From Bifidobacteriaceae bacterium (lineage in GTDB: Bacteria; Actinomycetota; Actinomycetes; Actinomycetales; WQXJ01): DNA of 24,938 nt. A model generated the notes under the pieces. That model saw only the letters and a program-made list of their open reading frames with translations. It was not told the origin of the DNA and ran no database searches. The DNA is taken from contig JAITJY010000090.1 in NCBI GenBank assembly GCA_031278675.1, forward strand, positions 1 through 24,938, in the 5' to 3' direction. How positions within the stretch are numbered: position 1 is the first letter of the stretch; the number at the start of each line of letters is the position of its first letter. Of this stretch, positions 8,401 through 14,617 are shown piece by piece. Position numbers and translations under genes: made by a program.

Positions 8401-9654
8401 CGCGTTATAACCTTTCAGTTCGCGGACCTGGACGCCGCCGAGCGCTTCGACATCCCCGAACACCTGGTAATACTCGCTGCCTTTGACCAATTGAACGCTG
8501 ATCTTGGGTTTGGCCCCCAACGGCACATAGGCGCCGGTCCCGTCTTTGCCGTCCCAGGTCCAGGTCACATCCCCTGCGGCCACGATCTTTTGGTATTCCA
8601 GGATGCGGTCTACTGCGTCAGCGGTCGAACCGTTGTTGTTGACGTCGATCGTGATGGTGTAAAGCCCCCTGAAGCCATCGATCCCGAGGCTGCCACCAGC
8701 CCCGGCGAACGGGGCCGTGACCGTGGCGGCCGGGTCTGCTTTGAGCTGCGGGTCAGGTTTGGCCGGCGGCTGGTAGACCGGTAATACCATTACCGTCTCC
8801 GCATCCGCGCCAGTCCCGTGCCGGGCCGTGGCCGGCAACTCGGGGTCTGGCTGGTCTGGGAACAGATTGAAGCGCGGCTGGTAACAAGCTGAGTCCTGAC
8901 CGGCCAGATAGATCGCGCCGAAGGTGTATTCATCCGCCGGCCAAACGGCGGGATTGACCGAGGTCCGCGATGCGCCGGTCGGCACACAACCCTCGATCTT
9001 GAACAATCCAAGTCCGTCGGCCGCCACGATCGAGTCAATGCCGCGATATTCCTTGAAACTGGTCTCAAACATGGTGCCGTCATCGGCCACTGTGTACATG
9101 GTGAAATCGTTCTGTTTCGCGCGCTGCGAGCCATGGAAGAAGTCCGCGAACACGCGGCCTGGCTTGTCCGTGCCGCCATCTTGGACCCACAGGTCATAGG
9201 TGAAGTTCCAGTGGCCGTCCTCCGGTGTGAGCTGATTGACCCCACTAATCCGGGCCTTCCACAACCCGGCTGCGCCGCTGGCGGTCAGCGCGGTACTCCC
9301 CCCGACCCCAGTTGCGGTCGCCTGGCCCCCGCTTGAGCCGTCCGGCTTGATCAGTTCGACGGCCACGGCCGGGGTTTTCCCGTTCCCGACCGGCACCGCG
9401 ACATCTGAGATTGCCGCATGGACCGTCTCGGCTGCGGTTTTGGTCCAGATCCACCATTCGTGCTGCTTGGTCGATCCCGCCCCTTGCCACACTTTGGTAT
9501 ACCCCAGGACGCCTGGCCGGGAGTGGCCGGTGGCGCTGACCGCCGGCACGGCGACCAGACCCAGCAACAACAGCGCAGCTAAGACCGCCCACGCCACGAC
9601 TCCGCAGCTTAGCTGGCGGTGGGTCTTGCGGGAAAGGCACATTGATTCGAACAT
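5464..9654 (-). CDS. Sortase-anchored surface protein with tandem DUF11-type repeats
   Basis: Large secreted, wall-anchored protein of 1396 residues. It has an N-terminal signal peptide (hydrophobic core about 18-38, ending AVSA). A unique region of about 450 residues contains a segment like WTWDGKDGTGAYVPLG, resembling FlgD-type Ig folds. One divergent and five clear repeats of about 130 residues follow, starting near residues 668, 803, 930, 1062 and 1196 with a K-x-VD motif (ITKSVDT, FTKEVDT, ITKTVDR). The C-terminus is LPFTG at 1355-1359, a hydrophobic helix, then RRRGQTRRR, a textbook sortase signal. Most repeats end in a Cys pair. ATG 9654 has GGAAGG 6 nt upstream. The likely role is adhesion or a surface stalk; the ligand is unknown. 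No sortase or pilin gene is beside it. Confidence 0.92.
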   Translation of the reverse strand: MFESMCLSRKTHRQLSCGVVAWAVLAALLLLGLVAVPAVSATGHSRPGVLGYTKVWQGAGSTKQHEWWIWTKTAAETVHAAISDVAVPVGNGKTPAVAVELIKPDGSSGGQATATGVGGSTALTASGAAGLWKARISGVNQLTPEDGHWNFTYDLWVQDGGTDKPGRVFADFFHGSQRAKQNDFTMYTVADDGTMFETSFKEYRGIDSIVAADGLGLFKIEGCVPTGASRTSVNPAVWPADEYTFGAIYLAGQDSACYQPRFNLFPDQPDPELPATARHGTGADAETVMVLPVYQPPAKPDPQLKADPAATVTAPFAGAGGSLGIDGFRGLYTITIDVNNNGSTADAVDRILEYQKIVAAGDVTWTWDGKDGTGAYVPLGAKPKISVQLVKGSEYYQVFGDVEALGGVQVRELKGYNASKAGGPVYSILHWDDSAIAVSPHPGHDPASLLAPAVIKTPPQGVSSQGYVHGWQELGNGSWGNDSLISIGTYADLAADAQLEAEAEIVYRDLTLVAKAGVVNAPVGSAGPAGADQRTIDYTVKIKNQSGPDPAGLGRTDFTAEDAASFTDTLPAHVTGWTYLSTTYDRGSNAAAASMDAQDGTATWRGPLKAGETASVTYRVTVVAGFEPTRVNQAAIVTCPGVKQVGSATITTFCPGGPVTHEALLPGLKITKSVDTAGLHKTGHTASYQVKITNIGRAPFTTADPAYVYDDLSKVLDDARLDEASLQPAAAQWDAARQQITWSGPLAPGASQTISYTVAYQVGAEGAVSDLLLENTAWIRPVDVIDATPGERVSTTTPGSDLHFTKEVDTAVARPGDAVTYTIRLDNTRGTTPAPVALVDELSGVLDDAVWQAGPDVSAPSVTAQVDGSRLVLGGSVAAGGSASVVYTVTVGESGERGDHVLHNAVGEGDSPPNCAPGSLACTDTPVADYAITKTVDRERAQAGEVVEYTLTLVNQGAVAAPVNEVDNLEGVLDDAVLVGAPSVDLPGVTAEFDQASSRLRLGGTLPGPWGTRATVTYRLKVRPAAQRGDHVLNNVLAAAVPPGWTCLAGDPTCTVTLVDDYALTKTVDRLVVVPGQSVTYTLTLVNTGSVDATVVAADSLAGVLDDAELVGEVATDQPGLVVQLVGDGGVIEIVGTIPAPAGTSAHITYTVQVKPYAERGDHILNNVVVTDRFAPPGGACEAAAPWCTSTPVRELGVAKTVDVERVKVGEAAAFTVAFTNLGGCEVVVAHHDLLGWVVDDGELLSAPISDLEQISAVWVPDDARIEIAGALAVGETVTIVYSVEATAPTDYSFNNYVVEADSLYEPERFRPTVAGAAGGEAADQGLVGSPPVCAPAAGMVCTVTPIDPEPIAELPFTGSNFVTLGLAGAVLAGLGVCLALVRRRGQTRRRPSPTW
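5620..7653 (-). repeat. Five tandem DUF11-like repeats (protein level)
   Basis: Five successive units of about 125-150 residues share the opening K-(S/E/T)-VD, a central (Y/F)(T/Q)(V/L/I)x(L/I/F)xN strand, a VLDDA-like segment in most units, and a late TYTV-like strand. All but the first also end in a Cys pair spaced 5-9 residues before a (T/S)xTPV-like ending. DNA identity between units is only moderate, so they are old duplications and not recent slippage. Confidence 0.85.
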
Positions 9655-9996
9655 GGGAATCCTTCCGGTTGTCGAGGACTAACCCGCCGATCATGGCGTG
9701 TCCGCCTCTGCGGCGCCTCCCCGGCCCCGCCCAGCCTGTGGATTAGTGGAATTACCTACTTAGCTGAATGCCTACCCGCCGCCCGGGGCGGCCAACGCGC
9801 CCGGCGGCATCGTCCACGGCGTGTGCGTTCTGCGGCATCGTCCCCGTCCTGGGCGGCCCGCAGCATCGTGCCCGGCCTGGGCGGCCGGCGGCATCGTCCC
9901 CGGCCTGCGAATTCTGCTGCCTGGGCGCTGCCATCGCCGTCCAGCGGGAGACCATCGCCACGCGTTTGGGCTAGCCCCTGACGCTGGAGGGCAGGG
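9655..9996. other. Gene-free divergent spacer between the surface protein and the ROK regulator
   Basis: This 342-nt gap holds the surface-protein ribosome-binding site (GGAAGG, minus strand), a GC-rich stretch, an AT-richer patch around 9741-9772 that is the likeliest place for promoters, and the 28-bp tandem repeat. Open frames on both strands here have repeat-driven, low-complexity translations and look spurious. No clear -35 and -10 pair was found on either strand. Confidence 0.6.
9804..9915. repeat. Four tandem copies of a 28-bp unit
   Basis: Units begin at 9804, 9832, 9860 and 9888 with no spacer. Each starts GC(G/A)GCATCGT(C/G)C and continues, in the middle copies, as CCGGCCTGGGCGGCC or a near variant. 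The first and last copies share an aberrant end, with GTTCT at the end of the first and ATTCT at the end of the fourth. A decayed partial copy follows. The period is exact over 112 bp. It lies about 80 nt upstream of the ROK regulator start. Confidence 0.85.
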
Positions 9997-11151
9997 GTGG
10001 GGCAAGATTGTCTTGTGCTATCAATCAGTGAAGCGGCGCTGGTACGAACGGTGCTGATCCACGGGCCGTTGTCGCGCGCGGCGTTGATGGAGCGTCTGGG
10101 TTTCGCGCCGGCCAGCCTGACGCGGCTGGCTCGGCCTTTGCTGGAAGCCGGCATCCTGGTGGCCGAATCGCCGGGAGGGCGCCGTCCGGTGGGGCGGCCC
10201 GCGCAGCGTCTCGACATCTCGCACGAACTGGGCACGGTGCTCGGCGTCAAGATCACATCTTCGTCGGTCGACGCGGTGGTCACAGACATGCGCGCGTCGG
10301 TGCTGCGGTCAGCCGTCCGGTCCTTGGCCGATACAAGGGTTGAGAGCGTGGTGGGACAGATCGCTGAAATGGCCCACCAGCTTGACGCGGCCGGGGCCAT
10401 CGGGGTCGGCGTGGGACTGGGTGGCGTGGTGCGCGATGGCGTTGTGATTCACGCCCCCTTCCTCGACTGGTACGGGGTGCCCTTGGGCCGGATGCTCCGC
10501 GACACACTGAAACTGCCGGTCAGCGTCGAAAACGACGTGATCACCCTGTCGGAGGCCGAGCGCTGGTTCGGCCTGCGCCGCGGCGTCCCGGGGTTCTCGG
10601 TGGTGGCTGTCGGAGAGGGTGTGGGCCACAGCCTGGTGGCCCACGGCCAGGTGGTGCGTTCACCGGATTCCGGTGCCGGGCTGAGCGACCATTTGATCCT
10701 TGACCCGGGGGGGCCGACTTGCGAACACCACCATCGGGGCTGCGTCTCCGTGCTGCTGACCACCACGGCGATCGCCCGGCAGGTGTCGCAGGCCGTCGGC
10801 CGCGCCTTGACCTATGAAGAGTCGCTGGAACTGGCCCGCTCCGGTGACCTGCGGGCGCGCCAAGTGATTGACCGCTCTGGGCGCGCACTGGGCCGTTTTA
10901 TCGCGCTGATCGCCAACGTCACCTCGCAGACACAGTTTGTCCTGGCAGGCGAGGGCGGCGCCCTGTTCCATGACGCCCACCACCAGGTCCAGCTCGCCAT
11001 CGCGGGCGCCCGCGGGCGCTGGACCTCTCCCCTGGATGTCCAGGTGGATGATTCCGGTTACCAGGTGTGGGCGCGCGGCGCCGCGGCGGTGGCGATTCAA
11101 CGGTTTGTCGACCAGTTGGTTGAGCGCGGTTTGCCGGGGCCCAAGGGCTAG
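9997..11151 (+). CDS. ROK-family transcriptional regulator (NagC/XylR type)
   Basis: Sugar-responsive repressor expected to control the downstream uptake operon. It has 384 residues. An N-terminal winged helix-turn-helix spans about residues 8-65 (LVRTVLIHGPLSRAALMERL, then a GGRRPVGRP wing). A ROK sugar-binding domain follows, with VENDV and the zinc-type motif CEHHHRGC, where CxCGxxGC is usual, so the second Cys is replaced by His. GTG 9997 has GGAGG 6 nt upstream. CCCCTG at 9975-9980 can pair with CAGGGG at 9992-9997, placing that ribosome-binding site in the loop and the start codon's G in the stem. The gene is separated by 166 nt from the binding-protein gene, in the same direction. The effector is unknown; the operon suggests a xyloside or glucoside. 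Confidence 0.9.
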   Translation: MGQDCLVLSISEAALVRTVLIHGPLSRAALMERLGFAPASLTRLARPLLEAGILVAESPGGRRPVGRPAQRLDISHELGTVLGVKITSSSVDAVVTDMRASVLRSAVRSLADTRVESVVGQIAEMAHQLDAAGAIGVGVGLGGVVRDGVVIHAPFLDWYGVPLGRMLRDTLKLPVSVENDVITLSEAERWFGLRRGVPGFSVVAVGEGVGHSLVAHGQVVRSPDSGAGLSDHLILDPGGPTCEHHHRGCVSVLLTTTAIARQVSQAVGRALTYEESLELARSGDLRARQVIDRSGRALGRFIALIANVTSQTQFVLAGEGGALFHDAHHQVQLAIAGARGRWTSPLDVQVDDSGYQVWARGAAAVAIQRFVDQLVERGLPGPKG

Positions 11152-11170
11152 ACGCGCCAGCACCGAGTCC

Positions 11171-11209
11171 TTGACGGCGCCCGCAGCGACCTGGTTCAAT
11201 TGATTAATT
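11171..11209 (+). promoter_or_regulatory. Promoter with overlapping palindrome ahead of the sugar operon
   Basis: TTGACG at 11171-11176, an 18-bp spacer and TTCAAT at 11195-11200 form a plausible housekeeping promoter. An AT-rich imperfect palindrome, AATTGATTAATT at 11198-11209, overlaps the -10. It stands out in GC-rich DNA and is well placed as an operator for the ROK regulator. The binding is inferred from position only. Confidence 0.45.
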
Positions 11210-11317
11210 CCTCTACGGAACAAATCCCGTGGGGTGGCATTACCAGCAAAGTTCCAGTTGGCGTAGCGTCCGCCCGGCAAGCCGACGGCGGCCCGAGCCA
11301 ACCAGAAAGGCCGTGTC

Positions 11318-12664
11318 ATGAAAATCCATCGCTCAAAGAAGAGTCAGACAAACCGTCCCGCCCGTACCCTTGCCGCCGGCATCGCAGCTCTGGCCATCGC
11401 AGCCCTCGGCGCGGGCTGCACCGGCACCACCGATGACCCCGACCCCACCGAACCCGCCGCCACCAGCCCAAACACCACCGAAACCGTTGAACTTGAGTTC
11501 TGGGGATGGGTGCCCGGGATGCAGGGCGCCGTGGACCTCTGGAATGATCAAAACCCCGACCTCCAAGTCAACTTCCACTCCATGACCGGCGACGATGTCC
11601 AGAAAATCGACGCCCTGCTAGATGCCGGCACAGGACCGGACATTGTCATGGTGTCCACCCACAACCTCCCCGATTATGTGATCACGGGCCGCGTCCAAGA
11701 CATCACGGCACACGTGTCCGCAGCTCAGAGCCAGTTCACGCCGAGCGGTTGGGCTGGCGTGACTTTCGACGGCAAGGTTTATGCGACCCCCGAAGATACC
11801 GGCCCCGGGGCCGTGATGTACCGGCTGGACCTGTTCACCGAAGCAGGCCTGGAGTTCCCCCAGACCTGGGATGCCTACCTGGCAGCGGCCCGCACCCTGA
11901 AAGAACGCGGGATCGCCATCGCCAACATTGACCCACTGGAGATCTCCCAGTGGATCCTGGAGATCACCCAGGCGGGCGGCACCTGGTTCGACACTGAGGC
12001 AGACCAGTGGGTCGTGTCCGTCAACGACCAGGCGTCCAAGATCGTGGCCGATCGGTGGCAAACCCTCCTCGACGAAGAATTGGTCACCACCGAGGTCACC
12101 TGGACCCCCGAATATTGGTCAGCTTTCGCCGATGGCCGCGTCGCCTCCATCCTCCACGCCGCCTGGTTCCCGGTGCTCCTCGCAGAAAACGCAGCCGACA
12201 CCGCCGGCAACTGGCGCGTCGCACCCATGCCGCTGAACGGGACCGCAGAGGTCTACGGCAACTCAGGTGGTTCCGTGGTGGCCGTGTCCAACACCGCCAA
12301 AGACGTCCCGGGCGCCGCCGCGTTTGCCGTCTGGTTGAACAGCGATCCAGCCGCCCAAGACATCCTGGTCGAACAAGGCGGGGTTTTCCCTGACTCGATC
12401 AACGGGTTGGCGTCCGCCAAGATGCTTGCGCCTCAGGAGTTCTTCGGTGGTCAAGTCGTCAACGAGGTCTATTTGGCGGCTGCCGACAAGCGCGCCACCA
12501 ATTGGGTGGATGGCCCCAACTACGCCTTCGCCTCCAGCGCCATCTCCGAGGAAGTTGCCAAGGCGGTGGCCGGCGAAGGCACGGTGGCGCAGGCCCTCGA
12601 CCGCGCCCAGCAACGCACGGTGGAAGACCTGGTAGCCCGGGGCTTCGATGTCGCCGGCCAATAA
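11318..12664 (+). CDS. ABC sugar-binding lipoprotein (family 1 solute-binding protein)
   Basis: Extracytoplasmic receptor that captures a sugar for the two permeases downstream. It has 448 residues. An Arg/Lys-rich N-region and a hydrophobic stretch end in the lipobox LGAGC, so C34 would be lipidated. A Thr/Pro/Asp linker follows, then a mature domain opening VELEFWGWVPGMQGAVDLWN. Features typical of the CUT1 binding-protein family include GTGPDIVMVSTHNLPDY, GVTFDGKVYATPEDTGPGAVMYRLDLF and FADGRVASILHAAW. ATG 11318 has AAAGG 7 nt upstream. It is the first gene of the operon and sits 19 nt before the first permease. No ATPase gene lies in the operon; as is common for CUT1 systems in this phylum, a shared MsiK-like ATPase elsewhere would be needed. 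Confidence 0.93.
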   Translation: MKIHRSKKSQTNRPARTLAAGIAALAIAALGAGCTGTTDDPDPTEPAATSPNTTETVELEFWGWVPGMQGAVDLWNDQNPDLQVNFHSMTGDDVQKIDALLDAGTGPDIVMVSTHNLPDYVITGRVQDITAHVSAAQSQFTPSGWAGVTFDGKVYATPEDTGPGAVMYRLDLFTEAGLEFPQTWDAYLAAARTLKERGIAIANIDPLEISQWILEITQAGGTWFDTEADQWVVSVNDQASKIVADRWQTLLDEELVTTEVTWTPEYWSAFADGRVASILHAAWFPVLLAENAADTAGNWRVAPMPLNGTAEVYGNSGGSVVAVSNTAKDVPGAAAFAVWLNSDPAAQDILVEQGGVFPDSINGLASAKMLAPQEFFGGQVVNEVYLAAADKRATNWVDGPNYAFASSAISEEVAKAVAGEGTVAQALDRAQQRTVEDLVARGFDVAGQ

Positions 12665-12683
12665 CTAGTCCCCGCCAACCGAC

Positions 12684-13697
12684 ATGGCCCGCGGCCCCGA
12701 GCGAGACGCCCAGTTGGGTAAGGGGCGGCCCGGTTCGTTGGACGATGCCGTCCGCCCACCCCGCCGCCCCCGGGCCGCTTCGCCTCACGCCAGGCGTCTC
12801 GCCCGGGCCGGTTACCTCTTCAGCGCGCCATTTGTCCTGCTCTTTGCCGTGTTCATGGCTGCGCCGGTGGTGATCGCTGCGGTCGACAGCTTATTCTCGC
12901 GGCGGGCCAGCGGCCTCGGCTTTGGTGGTGTCAAGACTGAGTTCGTTGGCCTCGCCAACTACGCCAGGGCACTGTCTGACACTGCCTTTTTGAGTTCGTT
13001 CGGGCGGGTTGCACTATTCACCGTCCTTCAGGTTCCACTGATGCTAGCCATCGCCTTGGTGATAGCACTGGTCATGGCTTCGAGCCGACCCGCCCTGCGC
13101 AAGACCCTACAGGTGGTCAGCTTTTCGCCTTATGCGGTGCCCACGGTGATTGGGGCTTTACTCTGGGGCTTCTTGTACCAGCCGTCGGTCAGCCCGGTGA
13201 TCCAAAGCCTCGCCCGGATCGGCTGGCACGTCGATGTGCTGGGCCAAGACATGGTCTTGTTTGCTGTCGCCAACATCACCACTTGGACCTTCACCGGTGT
13301 CAACGCGCTGATTTTGTTCACCGCTCTGAGTGCCGTGCCGGATGAACTGATTGACGCGGCCCGAGTCGACGGCGCCGGCCCGTTCCGCGTCGCCTGGTCC
13401 GTCAAGATCCCGTTGATCCGGCCCGCTCTGGCTCTGGCCGCTATCGGCTCCGCCATCGGTAGCGCCCAACTCTTCAACGAACCTCAGGTGGTCTCCAGTT
13501 TGACCCGGGCGATCGGCGCCAACTACACGCCCGTGATGTCTGTCTACGGGACGCTGACCTTAGGCAAAGACCCGAATCTGGCTGGAGCGATGGCGTTGAT
13601 AGTTGCCCTGGTGACCTTCTTGTTGGCGCTGACGCTCAACCGCTTTGCTGCTCTGACCAGGCGCGATGCCGTCCCGACCAAGCGGGTGACGGCGTGA
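12684..13697 (+). CDS. CUT1 sugar ABC permease, MalF/UgpA-like
   Basis: First membrane subunit of the sugar importer, 337 residues, with six predicted helices beginning near residue 44 (AGYLFSAPFVLLFAVFMAAPVV). The EAA loop that contacts the ATPase is AARVDGAGPFRVAWSVKIPLIRP, near residues 226-248. The Arg/Pro-rich N-terminus of about 40 residues is hydrophilic and the ATG at 12684 lacks a clear ribosome-binding site. A later TTG start near residue 19 (LDDAV) is possible. Its stop codon overlaps the start of the second permease. Confidence 0.92.
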   Translation: MARGPERDAQLGKGRPGSLDDAVRPPRRPRAASPHARRLARAGYLFSAPFVLLFAVFMAAPVVIAAVDSLFSRRASGLGFGGVKTEFVGLANYARALSDTAFLSSFGRVALFTVLQVPLMLAIALVIALVMASSRPALRKTLQVVSFSPYAVPTVIGALLWGFLYQPSVSPVIQSLARIGWHVDVLGQDMVLFAVANITTWTFTGVNALILFTALSAVPDELIDAARVDGAGPFRVAWSVKIPLIRPALALAAIGSAIGSAQLFNEPQVVSSLTRAIGANYTPVMSVYGTLTLGKDPNLAGAMALIVALVTFLLALTLNRFAALTRRDAVPTKRVTA

Positions 13698-14617
13698 TGC
13701 GGGCGCGCCCACGAGCGGCGGCCGCCGGGGTAAGGCGGCCGCCAGCGGGCGGCAGGAGCCGGAGAGGTTCGCTCTCCCAGCCCCACCGGGCGTGGCGCCG
13801 GAGCGGCCTGGCGGTACTACTCGGCATCGTCCTGGTGTACTTCGCTTCGCCGGTCGTGTGGCTGGGTCTCGCGTCCACCAATTCGCTGTCTGAGCTGTAC
13901 CGCTCGCACGGTTGGGTGGGTCTCGGCGGAGAGTTCATCCGGAACGTGGGCGATGCGCTCGCCTATGATGACGGCATCTACGGCCGGTGGGTGGTGAACT
14001 CGCTGATCTATTGCCTCGTGGGGGCCGGCGCCACCACGGCCGTCAGCCTGACCGCAGGCTACGCTGTCGCCACCTACGATTTTCGGGGCCGGCGAGCCGT
14101 GCTCGGCCTCGCTGTTTCCAGTTTGATGATCCCCGCGACGGCGCTGGCCTTCCCGACCTACCGCCTCCTGATGGCGTTCGGCCTCGCGGATTCCTATTGG
14201 GGAATCTTGCTGCCCAGCCTGGTCTACCCCTTTGGCGTGCTGTTGAGCTACGCCTATGCCCTGACCGCAGTGCCGCGCGAGGTCCTCGAAGCCGCCCGGA
14301 TGGACGGCGCCGGCGAATGGCGCACGTTCCGCTCGGTCGCGTTCCCAATGCTGCGGTCCGGGGCGGTCACGGTCATGCTGTTTGCGTTCATGGTGTCATG
14401 GAACAGCTACCTGTTGCCCTTATTGGTGCTAACCGACCAACGTCTGTTCCCGCTGACGGTGGGCTTGACCGCCTGGAGCCAGGTGGCAGACAAACTGCCC
14501 GGCATGAAGATCCTCGCGCTGACCGGTTCATTGATCGCAGTGGCTCCAGTGATCCTGGTCTTCGCCATGTTGCAGCGTTATTGGCAAAGCGGTCTGGCGA
14601 CGGGAGCGGTCAAATGA
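13697..14617 (+). CDS. CUT1 sugar ABC permease, MalG/UgpE-like
   Basis: Second membrane subunit, 306 residues from ATG 13697, in a TGATG overlap with the previous stop. A GTG one codon earlier would give a GTGA overlap instead. An Arg-rich N-terminus is followed by six helices. The EAA loop is AARMDGAGEWRTFRSVAFPMLRSG, and the ending LTGSLIAVAPVILVFAMLQRYWQSGLATGAVK is close to the MalG-type consensus. Its stop overlaps the GH1 start by 4 nt (ATGA), so permease and hydrolase translation are probably coupled. Confidence 0.93.
   Translation: MRARPRAAAAGVRRPPAGGRSRRGSLSQPHRAWRRSGLAVLLGIVLVYFASPVVWLGLASTNSLSELYRSHGWVGLGGEFIRNVGDALAYDDGIYGRWVVNSLIYCLVGAGATTAVSLTAGYAVATYDFRGRRAVLGLAVSSLMIPATALAFPTYRLLMAFGLADSYWGILLPSLVYPFGVLLSYAYALTAVPREVLEAARMDGAGEWRTFRSVAFPMLRSGAVTVMLFAFMVSWNSYLLPLLVLTDQRLFPLTVGLTAWSQVADKLPGMKILALTGSLIAVAPVILVFAMLQRYWQSGLATGAVK

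Noticed and set aside
9752..10005. Small ORFs across the 28-bp repeat on both strands
   Set aside because: Translations are repeat-driven and low-complexity, with no ribosome-binding sites, and they conflict with one another.
12684..12760. GACGATGCCG near the first permease start as a copy of the 28-bp repeat
   Set aside because: The shared stretch is short, and similar GCATCGTC strings occur in several coding regions here, so it is expected by composition.
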